Shown here one piece after another: positions 37,699 to 48,470 of a DNA stretch of 64,000 nucleotides. Source of the DNA: Janthinobacterium sp. 344 (GTDB taxonomy: Bacteria > Pseudomonadota > Gammaproteobacteria > Burkholderiales > Burkholderiaceae_D). The notes under the pieces are model-generated. The model was given only the letters and a program-made list of their open reading frames with translations, was not told the DNA's origin and did no database searches. The stretch lies in the NCBI RefSeq assembly GCF_900112025.1, contig NZ_FOKL01000011.1, positions 62,001 through 126,000 on the forward strand, in the 5' to 3' direction. Numbering within the stretch: the stretch's first letter is position 1; each line of letters starts with the position of its first letter. The position numbers and the translations under genes were made by a program.

Positions 37699-40600
37699 AT
37701 GAACGCTCCCGCACATATCCAAGCTTTACTGGCAGAAACGCCGAATGGTCCCGCAGCAAGCCGCCTGCGCGAAATCCCGTATAACTACACGTCGTTTTCC
37801 GATCGCGAGATCGTCATACGCCTGTTGGGAGAGGACTCCTGGCGCCTGCTCGACGAGCTGCGCGGCGCCCGCCAGACGGGCCGTTCTGCCCGCATGCTGT
37901 ACGAGGTGCTGGGCGACATCTGGGTCGTGCGCCGCAACCCGTATCTGCAGGATGACTTGCTCGACAATCCGAAGCGCCGCCAGGGCTTGATCGATGCCTT
38001 GCATCACCGCCTGGCCGAAGTCGACAAGCGCCGCCTGACCATCGATGCGGCCGGCGGCGACGCGCTGGCTGCCGGCGAAACGCCGGAGGTGGCGCAGGCG
38101 CGCAGCCATAACGTGGAACTGCTGTTGAAGGCCGCCAGCAAGGCCGTGGCCGACTTTGGCGACGAATTCCGCAAGACCTATGATTTGCGCAAGCGCACGG
38201 TCAAGGTGCTGGGCCGCTACACGGAAAAGCACAATGTGCGCTTCGATGGCATGACGCGCGTCTCGCACGTGACGGACGCCACCGACTGGCGCGTGGAATA
38301 CCCGTTCGTCGTGCTCACGCCCGACACGGAAGAGGAAATGGCCGGCCTGGTGAAAGGCTGCATCGAGCTGGGACTGACCATCATCCCGCGCGGCGGCGGC
38401 ACCGGCTACACGGGCGGCGCGATTCCTTTGACGCCGATGTCGGCCGTCATCAACACGGAAAAACTCATCACCCTGGGCGCCGTGGAAATGCAGGTCTTGC
38501 CGGGCCTCACGCACGAGTACGCGACCATCCATTCGGGCGCCGGCGTGATCACGAACAAGGTCTCGGAAGCGGCGGAAAAAGCCGGTTTCGTCTTCGCCGT
38601 CGACCCGACGTCGGCGCACGCCTCTTGCATCGGCGGCAACGTCGCCATGAATGCGGGCGGCAAGAAAGCCGTGCTGTGGGGCACGGCGCTGGATAATCTG
38701 GCGTCGTGGCGCATGGTCGATCCGAACGGCGACTGGCTCGACGTCACGCGCCTCGACCATAACCTGGGCAAGATCCACGATATCGCGCTGGCACGTTTCC
38801 AGCTGGAATGGCGCCACCCGAGCACGCGCGACGCGACAAAACCGAACGCGCCGTTCAAGACGGAAATCCTGGAAATTCCTGGCCGCAAGTTCCGCAAGGA
38901 AGGCCTGGGCAAGGACGTGACGGACAAATTCCTCGCCGGCTTGCCGGGCATTCAGAAAGAAGGCTGCGACGGCCTGATCACGTCGGCGCGCTGGATCCTG
39001 CACAAGATGCCGAAGTTCGCCCGCACCGTCTGCCTGGAATTCTTTGGCCAGGCGCGCGACGCGATTCCGTCGATCGTGGAAATCAAGGATTACCTCGACG
39101 GCTTGCCGGCGAAAGGCGAGCAATACACGACCCTGCGCCTGGCGGGCCTGGAGCATCTGGACGAGCGCTACCTGCGCGCCGTCGGCTACGCCACCAAGTC
39201 GAAACGGGGCGTGCTGCCGAAGATGGCCCTGTTTGGCGACATCGTCGGCGACGATGAAAATGCCGTCGCGCAAGCGGCGTCCGAGGTCGTGCGCATCGCC
39301 AACACCCGCGTGGGCGAAGGCTTTGTCGCCGTCAGCCCGGAAGCGCGCAAGAAATTCTGGCTCGACCGTGCCCGCACGGCGGCCATCGCCAAGCACACGA
39401 ATGCCTTCAAGATCAATGAAGACGTCGTCATTCCCCTGGACCGCATGGGCGAATACACGGATGGCATCGAGCGCATCAATATCGAGCTGTCGATCAAGAA
39501 TAAACTGCAGCTGGCCGAGGCCTTGAGCGAGTTCTTCGGCAAGGGTAATTTGCCGATCGGCAAGAGCGACGACGCGTCGGACGACCGGGTCGACGACGCT
39601 GAAATGCTGGGCGACCGCGCTGAGCAGGCGCAGCAGTTGCTGGCGCAAGTGACGGCACGCTGGACCTATCTGCTGGCCCAGCTGGACCGTCCGCTGGCGG
39701 ACGCCAAGCAGGAGCTGGCGGAACTGGGCATGGAACGCTTGCTGCCCGTGTTCGATGCGCGCCTGGAAACGCAGCCGAACGCCACCCTGTTCGACGTGGT
39801 GCAGGACCGCACCGTGCGCATCACGTGGAAGCAGGAAATCCGCGCCCAGCTGCGCCAGATCTTCAATGGCGCCGCCTTCAAACTGATCCTCAACGAGGCC
39901 ACGGCCATTCACGCGCGCATTTTGCGTAGCCGCGTGTTTGTCGCGCTGCACATGCATGCGGGCGATGGCAACGTGCACACCAACTTGCCCGTCAACTCGG
40001 ACAATTACGAAATGCTGCAGGACGCCCACGAAGCCGTGGGCCGCATCATGATCCTGGCCCGCTCGCTGAATGGCGTCATTTCCGGCGAGCACGGTATCGG
40101 CATCACCAAGCTGGAATTTTTGACGGAAGAAGAGATCGGCGACTTCCGCAGCTACAAGCAGCGCATCGATCCGGAAGGCCGTTTCAATAAGGGAAAACTG
40201 CTGAACCTGCCGGGCATGGGCGCCGACTTGCGCAATGCCTACACGCCATCGTTCGGCCTGATGGGGCACGAGTCCCTGATCATGCAGCAAAGCGATATCG
40301 GCGCCATCGCCGACAGCGTCAAGGATTGCTTGCGTTGCGGCAAATGCAAACCCGTGTGCTCGACCCACGTGCCGCGCGCCAACCTGCTGTATTCGCCACG
40401 CGACAAGATCTTGGCGACCTCGTCGCTGATCGAAGCGTTCCTGTACGAGGAACAGACGCGCCGCGGTATTTCCATCAAGCATTGGGAAGAGTTCGAGGAC
40501 GTGGCCGACCACTGTACCGTCTGCCATAAATGCGTCACGCCTTGCCCCGTGAATATCGACTTCGGCGATGTGTCGATGAACATGCGCAACCTGCTGCGCA

Positions 40601-41739
40601 AGATGGACAAGAAGAGCTTTAATCCGGGCACCAAGGCGACGATGATGTTCCTCAACGCCACCGATCCCGTGACCATCAACGCCACGCGCCAGGTCATGAT
40701 CGGCTGGGGTTACAAGGCGCAGCGCCTGGGTCACGACTTGCTGAAGAAATTTGCCAAGAAGCAGACCAAGGCGCCACCGCCATCGACGGGCAAGCCGCCC
40801 GTCAAGGCGCAGGTGATCCATTTTATTAACAAGAAGATGCCGGGCAACCTGCCGAAGAAATCCGCGCGCGCGCTGCTCGACATCGAAGACGATAAAGTCA
40901 TTCCGATCATCCGCAATCCGAAGACGACGACGGCCGATACGGAAGCCGTGTTCTACTTCCCCGGCTGCGGTTCGGAACGGCTGTTCTCGCAAGTGGGCCT
41001 GGCGACGCAGGCGATGCTGTGGGAAGTGGGCGTGCAGACGGTCTTGCCACCGGGCTACCTGTGCTGCGGTTATCCGCAGCGGGGCGCGGGCGAGTTCGAC
41101 AAGGCCGAGAAGATGATGACGGATAACCGCGTCCTGTTCCACCGCATGGCCAACACGCTCAATTACCTGGACATCAAGACGGTGCTGGTCTCGTGCGGCA
41201 CCTGCTACGACCAGCTGGCCACCTACCAGTTCGAGAAGATTTTCCCCGGCTGCCGCATCATGGATATCCACGAGTATTTGCTGGAGAAAAACGTCAAGCT
41301 GGAAGGCGTCAACGGCACGCGCTATATGTACCACGAGCCATGCCACAATCCGATGAAGCTGCAGGAATCGGGCAAGACCATCAATTCCCTGATCAGCACG
41401 GTGGATAACGTGAAGATCGAGAAGAATGACCGTTGCTGCGGCGAATCGGGTTCCCTGGCCGTCACGCGTCCCGACATTTCCACGCAGGTGCGTTTCCGCA
41501 AGGAAGAAGAGATGGTCAAGGGCGCCGACAAGCTGCGCGGCGACGGTTTTACCGGCGACGTCAAAATCCTCACCAGCTGCCCATCGTGCCTGCAGGGCCT
41601 CTCGCGCTACAATGATGATTCGGGCACGACGGCCGATTACATCGTCGTCGAGATCGCCAAACACTTGCTGGGAGAAAACTGGATGCCGGATTACGTGAAA
41701 CGCGCCAATGACGGCGGCATCGAGCGGGTGCTCGTGTAA
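37699..41739 (+). CDS. Giant FAD-linked oxidase/Fe-S/CCG-domain dehydrogenase (DUF3683, GlcD-GlcF-like)
   Basis: A 1346-aa fusion. Residues about 1-170 match a DUF3683-type helical region. The FAD-binding (PCMH) domain has [15 protein letters not shown] near 235, and the cap ends with [14 protein letters not shown] near 795. Two 4Fe-4S sites, [11 protein letters not shown] and [14 protein letters not shown], lie around 875-955. The C-terminal part has two CCG domains with CGCGSERLF...CCGYP and [10 protein letters not shown] motifs, as in GlcF/LldE. It should oxidise a 2-hydroxy acid, D-lactate or similar, and pass electrons to the quinone pool. The exact substrate is not evident. The stop overlaps the HIT gene (TAATG). 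Confidence 0.9.
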   Translation: MNAPAHIQALLAETPNGPAASRLREIPYNYTSFSDREIVIRLLGEDSWRLLDELRGARQTGRSARMLYEVLGDIWVVRRNPYLQDDLLDNPKRRQGLIDALHHRLAEVDKRRLTIDAAGGDALAAGETPEVAQARSHNVELLLKAASKAVADFGDEFRKTYDLRKRTVKVLGRYTEKHNVRFDGMTRVSHVTDATDWRVEYPFVVLTPDTEEEMAGLVKGCIELGLTIIPRGGGTGYTGGAIPLTPMSAVINTEKLITLGAVEMQVLPGLTHEYATIHSGAGVITNKVSEAAEKAGFVFAVDPTSAHASCIGGNVAMNAGGKKAVLWGTALDNLASWRMVDPNGDWLDVTRLDHNLGKIHDIALARFQLEWRHPSTRDATKPNAPFKTEILEIPGRKFRKEGLGKDVTDKFLAGLPGIQKEGCDGLITSARWILHKMPKFARTVCLEFFGQARDAIPSIVEIKDYLDGLPAKGEQYTTLRLAGLEHLDERYLRAVGYATKSKRGVLPKMALFGDIVGDDENAVAQAASEVVRIANTRVGEGFVAVSPEARKKFWLDRARTAAIAKHTNAFKINEDVVIPLDRMGEYTDGIERINIELSIKNKLQLAEALSEFFGKGNLPIGKSDDASDDRVDDAEMLGDRAEQAQQLLAQVTARWTYLLAQLDRPLADAKQELAELGMERLLPVFDARLETQPNATLFDVVQDRTVRITWKQEIRAQLRQIFNGAAFKLILNEATAIHARILRSRVFVALHMHAGDGNVHTNLPVNSDNYEMLQDAHEAVGRIMILARSLNGVISGEHGIGITKLEFLTEEEIGDFRSYKQRIDPEGRFNKGKLLNLPGMGADLRNAYTPSFGLMGHESLIMQQSDIGAIADSVKDCLRCGKCKPVCSTHVPRANLLYSPRDKILATSSLIEAFLYEEQTRRGISIKHWEEFEDVADHCTVCHKCVTPCPVNIDFGDVSMNMRNLLRKMDKKSFNPGTKATMMFLNATDPVTINATRQVMIGWGYKAQRLGHDLLKKFAKKQTKAPPPSTGKPPVKAQVIHFINKKMPGNLPKKSARALLDIEDDKVIPIIRNPKTTTADTEAVFYFPGCGSERLFSQVGLATQAMLWEVGVQTVLPPGYLCCGYPQRGAGEFDKAEKMMTDNRVLFHRMANTLNYLDIKTVLVSCGTCYDQLATYQFEKIFPGCRIMDIHEYLLEKNVKLEGVNGTRYMYHEPCHNPMKLQESGKTINSLISTVDNVKIEKNDRCCGESGSLAVTRPDISTQVRFRKEEEMVKGADKLRGDGFTGDVKILTSCPSCLQGLSRYNDDSGTTADYIVVEIAKHLLGENWMPDYVKRANDGGIERVLV

Positions 41740-42188
41740 TGTCCACGTCTTGCGATCTGTGCAACTTGCTGGACGGCTACGCCCACAAGCAGGGTCTGGA
41801 GACCTTGCTGTGGCGCAGCGACCGGCTGTCCGTGGTGGCCGTCGATGATGCCGCCTATCCCGGCTTTTGCCGCGTGATCTGGAACAAGCACGTCAAGGAA
41901 ATGACGGATTTGACGCCAGGCGAGCGCAACTATGTCATGGAAGTGGTGTGGCAAGTCGAACTGGCCGTGCGCGAAGTGATGGCGCCGGAAAAGGTCAATG
42001 TGGCCAGTTTCGGCAACATGACGCCGCACGTGCACTGGCACGTGATTCCCCGCTACCGCGACGACGCGCATTTTCCCAACCCGAGCTGGGCCGTGGTGCA
42101 GCGCGAGACGGCGCCCGAGGTGCTGGCCGCGCGCCGCGCCCTGTTGCCGGCCTTGCGCGCCGCCATCATTCAACGTTTATCCGCATAA
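41739..42188 (+). CDS. HIT-family nucleotide-binding protein
   Basis: A 149-aa protein with the HIT signature PHVHWHVIPRY (His-x-His-x-His), and Cys residues near the N-terminus (SCDLCNLLDG). HIT proteins are nucleotidyl hydrolases or transferases such as Hint-type AMP-lysine hydrolases. It is coupled to the large oxidoreductase gene through TAATG and followed 9 bp later by the DUF971 gene. Confidence 0.9.
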   Translation: MSTSCDLCNLLDGYAHKQGLETLLWRSDRLSVVAVDDAAYPGFCRVIWNKHVKEMTDLTPGERNYVMEVVWQVELAVREVMAPEKVNVASFGNMTPHVHWHVIPRYRDDAHFPNPSWAVVQRETAPEVLAARRALLPALRAAIIQRLSA

Positions 42189-42197
42189 AGTATTGTC

Positions 42198-42650
42198 ATG
42201 ACCGAAAAAGCAGCAACACCCCAACCCACCGGCTTGACCGTGCACAACCAGTCGCGCGTGCTCGACGTGGCCTTCGACGATGGCAGCACATTTGCGCTGC
42301 CGTTCGAATACCTGCGCGTGTATTCGCCTTCGGCCGAAGTGCAGGGCCATGGCAAGGGCCAGGAAACCTTGCAGTTAGGCAAGCGCCTGGTCGGCATCAC
42401 GGGCATCGAACCCGTCGGCAACTACGCCGTGCAGCCCACCTTCAGCGACGGCCACAACTCCGGCCTGTACACCTGGGCTTATCTGTACAAGCTGGGCGCG
42501 GAGCAAGCGACCCTGTGGCAGGATTACCTGGACCGCCTGGCGGCGGCCGGCTACCCCGGCGACAGCGGCCGCGACGCGAAGGCCGACATGACGGTCAAGC
42601 AGTCTTCCGGTGGCCACGTCCACGGACCCAGCTGCGGCCATCAGCATTAA
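42198..42650 (+). CDS. DUF971 (gamma-butyrobetaine hydroxylase N-terminal-like) protein
   Basis: A 150-aa protein with the DUF971 core: SRVLDVAFDDGSTFALPFEYLRVYSPSAEV and the pattern GNYAVQPTFSDGHNSGLYTWAYL. A His-rich tail (GGHVHGPSCGHQH) could bind metal. In eukaryotic relatives this fold is the N-terminal domain of gamma-butyrobetaine hydroxylase, and bacterial stand-alone copies often lie near ubiE or Fe-S genes. The function is not known. Confidence 0.85.
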   Translation: MTEKAATPQPTGLTVHNQSRVLDVAFDDGSTFALPFEYLRVYSPSAEVQGHGKGQETLQLGKRLVGITGIEPVGNYAVQPTFSDGHNSGLYTWAYLYKLGAEQATLWQDYLDRLAAAGYPGDSGRDAKADMTVKQSSGGHVHGPSCGHQH

Positions 42651-42703
42651 TTAAAAATAATGCGGTAATCTTGTCGGATTGCCGCATATCCATTCGTCGT
42701 ATG

Positions 42704-42731
42704 AATGCCCGCGCTTGCGGGCATTTTTCTT
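42704..42731 (+). terminator. Rho-independent terminator after the DUF971 gene
   Basis: AATGCCCGC (42704-42712) and GCGGGCATT (42717-42725) form a perfect 9-bp stem with loop GCTT, followed by TTTTCTTTT. Confidence 0.9.
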
Positions 42732-42745
42732 TTGGAGAAGAGACC

Positions 42746-43090
42746 ATGGAATACCTGATCCTGATCTACGCCGACGAGGCGCGCTACGAAGCCATGGAAG
42801 AGGGGCAGCTGGCCAGCCTGATGGCCGACTTCGCCAGCTACACGCAGGCGCTGGAAGCGGCCGGCGTCCTGCGCGGCGGGGCCGAGCTGGCGCCCGTGCG
42901 CAGCGCCACCTGCGTGCGCGTGCATAACGGCAAGCCCGTCATCACGGATGGGCCGTTCGCGGAAACCAAGGAGCAGCTGGGCGGCTATTATCTGCTGGAC
43001 TGCGCCAACCTGGACGAGGCGCTGGCCTGGGCCGGGCGCTGTCCGGCGGCCTCCCTGGGCACCATCGAAGTGCGGCCCGTGACGGCGTGA
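42746..43090 (+). CDS. YCII-family DGPF-motif protein
   Basis: A 114-aa protein ([17 protein letters not shown]) with the hallmark [26 protein letters not shown] proteins are the usual targets and neighbours of ECF42-type sigma factors. The stop overlaps a possible GTG start of the sigma gene, so the pair is coupled. An AGAAGAGA ribosome-binding stretch lies ahead of the ATG. Biochemical activity is unknown, though the YCII fold resembles small dehydrochlorinase-like proteins. Confidence 0.9.
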   Translation: MEYLILIYADEARYEAMEEGQLASLMADFASYTQALEAAGVLRGGAELAPVRSATCVRVHNGKPVITDGPFAETKEQLGGYYLLDCANLDEALAWAGRCPAASLGTIEVRPVTA

Positions 43091-43092
43091 GC

Positions 43093-44334
43093 ATGGACGG
43101 CGACGCCATCGCGGCCGTCGAACATGTCTTTCGCCAGGAAAAGGGCAGGGTGCTGGCCGGCCTGATGCGGCGTTTCGGCGACCTGGGCCTGGCGGAAGAC
43201 GTGCTGCAGGAAGCGTGCCGCAAGGCGCTGGAATGGTGGCCGCGCACGGGCATCCCCGATCATCCCGCCGCCTGGCTCAGTGCCGTGGCGCGCAACGCGG
43301 GCCTCGATCACGTGCGCCGGGCGGGCAGGAGCGTCAGCGATGCCGAGGCCGCGCTGTCGGGCCTGCCGGCTGCCGTGATGGAAGAAACGCAGCCCATCGA
43401 AGACGACCGTTTGCGCCTGCTGTTCATCTGTTGCCATCCCGCGCTGGCGCCCGAGGCGCAGGTGGCGCTGGCCTTGCGCACCCTGTGCGGCTTGTCCACG
43501 GTCGAGATCGCGTGCGCCTTTGGCGTGGCGGAAGCGGCCCTGTCGCAGCGCGTGCTGCGTGCCAAGCGCAAGATTGCGGAAGCCGGCATCCGCTTCGAGT
43601 TGCCCGCCAGGCAAGATTGGCCACAGCGCCTGGCGCAAGTGCAGCATGTCATCTATCTGGTGTTCAGCGAAGGCTATTGCGCCAGCGGCGGCGACAGCCT
43701 GCTGCGCGCCGACCTGTGCGCGGAGGCCTTGCGCCTGGCGCGGCTGCTCGACGGCTTGCTGCCGGACCAGCCGGAAGTGCAGGGGCTGCTCGCCCTGCTG
43801 CTGCTGCAGGCGTCGCGCGGCCCGGCCCGCTTGTCGCCCGAAGGCCAGTTGCTGACCCTGGAAGAGCAGGACCGCCGCCTGTGGCACGGCGAGCTGATCG
43901 CGGAAGGCCTGGGCGTGCTGCAGCAAGCCTTGGCTGCGCGGGCGCCGGGGCCATACCAGTTGCAAGCCGCCATTGCCGCTTTGCATGCCAAGGCGCCCAC
44001 GGCCTGCCGGACGGACTGGCGCCAGGTTCACCTGCTGTATGGCGTTTTGCTGCGGCACAAGCCGGAACCGCTGGTCTTGCTCAATGCCGTGATCGCCTGC
44101 GCCATGGCGTTCGGCACCGAACACGGGCTGGCGTGGCTGGCGCGCCTGGAAGCGTTGCCCGGCCTGGCCAATTCGCATTATCTGCATGCGGCCCGGGCCG
44201 ACTTGCTGCGCCGCCAGGGCGACCGGGCGGGGGCGCTGGCGGCGTATGCGCAAGCCGCGTCATTGGCGGCGAATGCGGTGGAACGGCAATACCTTCTCCG
44301 GCGTCACGGGGAAATGCGCCTGCCGCTTGTATAA
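43093..44334 (+). CDS. ECF42-type RNA polymerase sigma factor with C-terminal extension
   Basis: A 413-aa protein, about twice the length of an ordinary ECF sigma. Sigma-70 region 2 (about 15-85; [15 protein letters not shown] and a second Trp-rich [10 protein letters not shown]) and region 4 (about 110-170; [34 protein letters not shown]) are followed by the DUF6596 helical extension with [13 protein letters not shown] (here [14 protein letters not shown]) and TPR-like helices. In this class the extension replaces an anti-sigma factor. The partner gene encodes the DGPF protein just upstream. The GTG at 43087 is an alternative start that would overlap that gene by 4 bp. Confidence 0.92.
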   Translation: MDGDAIAAVEHVFRQEKGRVLAGLMRRFGDLGLAEDVLQEACRKALEWWPRTGIPDHPAAWLSAVARNAGLDHVRRAGRSVSDAEAALSGLPAAVMEETQPIEDDRLRLLFICCHPALAPEAQVALALRTLCGLSTVEIACAFGVAEAALSQRVLRAKRKIAEAGIRFELPARQDWPQRLAQVQHVIYLVFSEGYCASGGDSLLRADLCAEALRLARLLDGLLPDQPEVQGLLALLLLQASRGPARLSPEGQLLTLEEQDRRLWHGELIAEGLGVLQQALAARAPGPYQLQAAIAALHAKAPTACRTDWRQVHLLYGVLLRHKPEPLVLLNAVIACAMAFGTEHGLAWLARLEALPGLANSHYLHAARADLLRRQGDRAGALAAYAQAASLAANAVERQYLLRRHGEMRLPLV

Positions 44335-44363
44335 TGCATGCAAGTTCAAACAGACTGCCTACC

Positions 44364-45098
44364 ATGACCAATACGACCCATTTCGGATACAAAACAGTTG
44401 CAGAAGACGACAAAGTGCGCGAAGTCGCCAAGGTGTTCCATTCCGTCGCTGCCAAATACGACGTGATGAACGACTTGATGTCGGGCGGGCTGCACCGTCT
44501 GTGGAAGACGTTTACGATTGCCAACGCGGGCGTGCGTCCCGGCTTCAAGGTGCTCGACATCGCCGGCGGCACGGGCGACCTGTCGAAGGCCTTTGCCAAG
44601 CAGGCGGGGCCGACGGGCGAAGTGTGGCTGACCGATATCAACGAGTCGATGCTGCGCGTGGGCCGCGACCGCCTCTTGAATCGCGGCCTGCTCACCCCCA
44701 CCTTGTTGTGTGATGCGGAGAAACTGCCATTCCCCGATAACTATTTTGACCGTGTCAGCGTGGCCTTTGGCCTGCGCAACATGACGCACAAGGACGTGGC
44801 GCTGGCGGAAATGCGCCGCGTGCTGAAACCGGGCGGCAAGCTGCTGGTGCTGGAGTTTTCCAAGGTCGCCGCGCCGCTGCAAAAGCCGTACGACCTGTAT
44901 TCGTTCTCGGTCTTGCCGTGGTTCGGCCAGAAAATCGCCGGCGATGCGGAAAGCTATCGTTATTTGGCAGAATCGATCCGCATGCACCCGGACCAGGAAA
45001 CCTTGAAGACCATGATGGAAACGGCGGGCCTGGAGCGCGTGCAGTACTACAATTTGACGGCAGGCATTGCCGCTTTGCATACCGGCATCAAGATGTAA
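44364..45098 (+). CDS. ubiE: Ubiquinone/menaquinone C-methyltransferase UbiE
   Basis: SAM-dependent C-methylation of the benzoquinone ring. The 244-aa protein shows SAM motif [17 protein letters not shown], the post-I acidic residue in WLTDINESM, and the signature [22 protein letters not shown]. The start [12 protein letters not shown] is conserved. It begins a cluster with ubiJ and ubiB, separated from them by the Tim44-like gene. Confidence 0.95.
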   Translation: MTNTTHFGYKTVAEDDKVREVAKVFHSVAAKYDVMNDLMSGGLHRLWKTFTIANAGVRPGFKVLDIAGGTGDLSKAFAKQAGPTGEVWLTDINESMLRVGRDRLLNRGLLTPTLLCDAEKLPFPDNYFDRVSVAFGLRNMTHKDVALAEMRRVLKPGGKLLVLEFSKVAAPLQKPYDLYSFSVLPWFGQKIAGDAESYRYLAESIRMHPDQETLKTMMETAGLERVQYYNLTAGIAALHTGIKM

Positions 45099-45132
45099 CT
45101 CATTCACCACGCCGGTGATTTTAGGAGATGGA

Positions 45133-46092
45133 ATGAAATTGAAAAAATTTATGGTTGGCATGATGCTGGCCGCGACCACGGTATCCATGCTGGGTGAGGC
45201 CTTGGCCCGTCCCATGGGCGGTGGCCGCTCGTTTGGCCGCCAGTCGCAAAACGTGGGTCGCCAGGCGCCAGCGCCGGCCCCCGCGCCAGCACCGGCTGCC
45301 ACGCCACGCCAGGCACAACCTGCGCCGGCTCCCGCGCCAGCGCCCGCCGCCAAGGCACCGAGCCGCTGGAAGGGCTTGCTGGGCGGCGCACTGCTGGGCC
45401 TGGGCCTGGGCGCCTTGCTGTCGCATTTCGGCCTGGGCGGCGCCCTGGCTAGCATGATCAGCACCCTGCTGATGGTGGCCTTGCTGGCGGGTGTGGCCTT
45501 CTTCATCTACCGCATGGTGCGCGGCAAGCGCGCTGGCGATAACAGCGCCGGCAACGCGCCGTTCGCCGGTTTTGGCGGCAACCAGCCTGCGCCGGCCGGC
45601 AACGTGCCCGACATCGGCTCGCGCATCCCGCCGCTGCCGCCGCTGCAGCCCGTCTCGTCCGGCGTCGGCCTGGACAAGCCGGTCCCGGTCCCGGTACCGG
45701 CTGCCGCGCCATGGGGCGTGCCAGGCGATTTCGACAAGGAAGCCTTCCTGCGCCATGCAAAAAGCAACTTCATTCGCCTGCAAGCGGCCTGGGACAAGGC
45801 GGACGTCAACGACATCCGCGAATTCACCTCGCCGGAAGTGTATGCGGAACTGCGCATGCAGATCCAGGAGCGGGGCGCGCAGCCGGACTTTACGGACGTC
45901 GTCAGCATCGATGCCGAACTGCTCGGTATCGAAACGAACGTCAACGATTACCTGGCCAGCGTCAAGTTTACGGGCCTGATCCGTTCGGCGCCCGGTGCCG
46001 CGGCCGAGCCGTTCGCCGAAGTGTGGAATATGTCGAAACCCGTCAGCGGCAACAGCGGCTGGGTATTGGCAGGCATTCAACAGTTGGGTTAA
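45133..46092 (+). CDS. Tim44-like domain membrane protein
   Basis: A 319-aa protein. An N-terminal signal or anchor (MKLKKFMVGMMLAATTVS) is followed by GGGRSFGRQSQN and a Pro/Ala-rich low-complexity stretch. Two hydrophobic spans (about 85-125, KGLLGGALLGLGLGALLSHFGLGG in pieces, then LLMVALLAGVAFFIYRMV) precede a C-terminal Tim44-like/NTF2-fold domain (about 190-319) with FDKEAFLRHAKSNFIRLQAAWDKAD. Bacterial members of this family are not well characterised. Its place between ubiE and ubiJ suggests co-expression, not proof of a quinone role. Start ATG at 45133 follows TTAGGAG. Confidence 0.85.
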   Translation: MKLKKFMVGMMLAATTVSMLGEALARPMGGGRSFGRQSQNVGRQAPAPAPAPAPAATPRQAQPAPAPAPAPAAKAPSRWKGLLGGALLGLGLGALLSHFGLGGALASMISTLLMVALLAGVAFFIYRMVRGKRAGDNSAGNAPFAGFGGNQPAPAGNVPDIGSRIPPLPPLQPVSSGVGLDKPVPVPVPAAAPWGVPGDFDKEAFLRHAKSNFIRLQAAWDKADVNDIREFTSPEVYAELRMQIQERGAQPDFTDVVSIDAELLGIETNVNDYLASVKFTGLIRSAPGAAAEPFAEVWNMSKPVSGNSGWVLAGIQQLG

Positions 46093-46177
46093 TGATAATT
46101 ACTTCCTGAATGGCAGCTTAAGCCCACGGTCAATTCGTGGTGCATGAGGGAGTTTTCCTGCTGAACTGGTAAGATCG

Positions 46178-46211
46178 AAACCGCCCACGTTGTTTTACGG
46201 GCGGTTTTTTC
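46178..46211 (+). terminator. Rho-independent terminator after the Tim44-like gene
   Basis: AAACCGCCC (46178-46186) and GGGCGGTTT (46199-46207) make a perfect 9-bp stem followed by TTTTCTTTTT, so ubiE and the Tim44-like gene are probably transcribed apart from ubiJ-ubiB. Confidence 0.9.
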
Positions 46212-46244
46212 TTTTTAGGGGCGCGCGCGACGCGCGGTATATAA

Positions 46245-46883
46245 ATGGCACCACTTTCCGATCTCACCTTGATGACGCCCGTCATTGCGACCATCAATCA
46301 CCTGCTGGCGCAGGAGCCGTGGGCGCGCCAGCAGTTGGCGTTGCACGCAGGTAAGCTGGCCTGTATCGACACGGGCGCCGTGGCCCTGCGCCTGCGCGTC
46401 GACAGCGCCGGCATGCTGGAAACGGCGCCGGCGGACATGCCGGCCAACGTGACCATCCGCGTCAAATTGTCCGATGTGCCGCTGATCCTGCAAAACCGCG
46501 AACGGGCGTTTTCCTACGTCAAGATCGAAGGCGATGCGGAGTTTGCCAATGCCATTTCGCAATTGAGCAAGGGCTTGCGCTGGGACGCGGAACACGACCT
46601 GGAAAAGGTATTGGGCCCCATCCTCGCCACGCGCCTGGCCGCGGGCGCCAGGGACGCGGCCGCCTTCGTGCGCACGGGCCAGCAAAAGCTGGCGGAAAAC
46701 GTGGCCGAATATTTTCTCGACGAACAGCCCATGCTGATCCGTCCTTCCACCCTGCAAGAGTATTCCGCTGGCGTGACGCGCGTGCGCGATGACGTCGAAC
46801 GCCTGGCCAAGCGCCTCGCCAGACTGGAAAAGGCGGCCGCCGCCCTCCAGCCGCTGCCCTCCTCACCGGATTTGTCTACATGA
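46245..46883 (+). CDS. ubiJ: Ubiquinone biosynthesis accessory factor UbiJ (SCP2 domain)
   Basis: UbiJ binds quinone intermediates through an SCP2 lipid-binding domain in the Ubi complex. The 212-aa protein has the SCP2 region (about 15-115; [15 protein letters not shown] and [30 protein letters not shown]) and a C-terminal coiled coil ([20 protein letters not shown]). The stop overlaps the ubiB start (ATGA), giving tight coupling. Confidence 0.9.
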   Translation: MAPLSDLTLMTPVIATINHLLAQEPWARQQLALHAGKLACIDTGAVALRLRVDSAGMLETAPADMPANVTIRVKLSDVPLILQNRERAFSYVKIEGDAEFANAISQLSKGLRWDAEHDLEKVLGPILATRLAAGARDAAAFVRTGQQKLAENVAEYFLDEQPMLIRPSTLQEYSAGVTRVRDDVERLAKRLARLEKAAAALQPLPSSPDLST

Positions 46884-48451
46884 TATTGAAATTCCTGCGC
46901 CTGTTTAAAATCATCCGTGTTTCCATCAAGTACGGTCTGGATGAGATAGCGATTTCTGGTCTGCAAGTTCCCCGCACCGCCAAGCTGATCGACACCCTGA
47001 TTTTCTGGCGCGACCTGTCGTCGCCACGGGGCCTGCGCCTGCGCCTGGCGCTGGAAGAGCTGGGGCCGATCTTCGTCAAGTTCGGCCAGGTGCTGTCGAC
47101 GCGCCGCGACCTGATGCCGCCCGATATCGCCGAAGAACTGGCGCGCCTGCAAGACAGGGTGCCGCCCTTCGATTCCGACCTGGCCATCGCGCAGATCACC
47201 AAATCGCTGGGGGCGCACCCGGACCAGCTGTTCGCCCGCTTCGAGCGCGAACCGGTGGCGTCCGCCTCGATTGCCCAGGTGCATTTTGCGACCTTGAAAG
47301 ATGGCAAGGAAGTGGCCGTGAAGGTATTGCGTCCTGGCATGAAAAAGCTGATCGACGAAGACGTGGCGCTGATGCATATCGCCGCCGGCTGGATCAGCCG
47401 CCTGTGGGCCGACAGCAAGCGCCTCAAGCCGCGCGAAGTCGTGGGCGAGTTCGACAAATACCTGCACGACGAGCTGGACCTGATGCGCGAGGCGGCCAAC
47501 GCGAGCCAGCTGCGCCGCAATTTCGCCAATTCGGATCTGCTGCTGGTGCCGGAAATGTACTGGGACTACTGTTCCAGCAGCGTCATCGTGATGGAGCGCA
47601 TGGTCGGCATTCCCGTGTCGCAGATCGACCGCCTGGTGGCCGCTGGCGTGGACTTGCGCAAGCTGTCCAGCGATGGCGTGGAGATTTTCTTCACGCAAGT
47701 GTTCCGCGATGGCTTTTTCCATGCCGACATGCATCCGGGGAATATTCTCGTCTCCATCGCACCCGAATCGTTCGGCCGCTACATCGCGCTGGACTTCGGC
47801 ATCGTCGGCACCCTGAACGACTACGACAAGGATTATCTGTCGCAAAACTTCCTCGCCTTCTTCCGCCGCGACTACAAGCGCGTGGCCGAGGCGCACATTG
47901 AATCGGGCTGGGCGCCGAAGGACACGCGCGTCGATGAGCTGGAAGCGGCCGTGCGCGCCTGCTGCGAGCCAATCTTCGACCGCCCGTTGAAGGATATTTC
48001 CTTTGGCCAAGTATTACTGCGCCTGTTCCAGACTTCGCGCCGCTTCAACGTGGAAGTGCAGCCGCAATTGGTGCTGCTGCAAAAGACCCTGCTCAATATC
48101 GAGGGCCTGGGGCGCCAGCTGGACCCGGAACTGGACTTGTGGCTGACGGCCAAGCCCTACCTGGAAAAATGGATGAGCAACCAGGTGGGGCCGCAAGGCT
48201 TCATGGAGCGCCTGCGCGCCGAGGCGCCCCGCTATGCGCACATCTTCCCGCAATTGCCGCGCTTGCTGCACCAGGCCTTGACGGTGCAGGGCGAGCCGCG
48301 CGACAACGATGTGGAACTGCTGAAAGTATTGCTGGCCGAGCAACGCCAGACGAATCGCCTGCTGAGCTTTATCGTGTATTTCGTGGGCGCCTTCGCGCTG
48401 GGCGCGCTGGGCTTGCAAGTATTCATGCGCTGGCATCAATTGCCGCTATAA
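46880..48451 (+). CDS. ubiB: Ubiquinone biosynthesis ATPase/kinase-like UbiB
   Basis: ABC1/ADCK-family protein needed for ubiquinone synthesis. The 523-aa protein has the KxGQ-like motif in [17 protein letters not shown], the Ala-rich nucleotide loop ([12 protein letters not shown]), the kinase-like [14 protein letters not shown], and a metal-binding LDFGIVG. Two C-terminal transmembrane spans complete it (about 480-520, [20 protein letters not shown]). The length and order after ubiJ match E. coli. Confidence 0.96.
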   Translation: MILKFLRLFKIIRVSIKYGLDEIAISGLQVPRTAKLIDTLIFWRDLSSPRGLRLRLALEELGPIFVKFGQVLSTRRDLMPPDIAEELARLQDRVPPFDSDLAIAQITKSLGAHPDQLFARFEREPVASASIAQVHFATLKDGKEVAVKVLRPGMKKLIDEDVALMHIAAGWISRLWADSKRLKPREVVGEFDKYLHDELDLMREAANASQLRRNFANSDLLLVPEMYWDYCSSSVIVMERMVGIPVSQIDRLVAAGVDLRKLSSDGVEIFFTQVFRDGFFHADMHPGNILVSIAPESFGRYIALDFGIVGTLNDYDKDYLSQNFLAFFRRDYKRVAEAHIESGWAPKDTRVDELEAAVRACCEPIFDRPLKDISFGQVLLRLFQTSRRFNVEVQPQLVLLQKTLLNIEGLGRQLDPELDLWLTAKPYLEKWMSNQVGPQGFMERLRAEAPRYAHIFPQLPRLLHQALTVQGEPRDNDVELLKVLLAEQRQTNRLLSFIVYFVGAFALGALGLQVFMRWHQLPL

Positions 48452-48470
48452 CTGCAACAGGACGTAAGTG

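Noticed and set aside
37726..41664. A 1312-codon minus-strand open frame antisense to the giant oxidoreductase
   Set aside because: The plus-strand product has FAD, 4Fe-4S and CCG motifs; the antisense frame shows none and has the composition of a complement frame.
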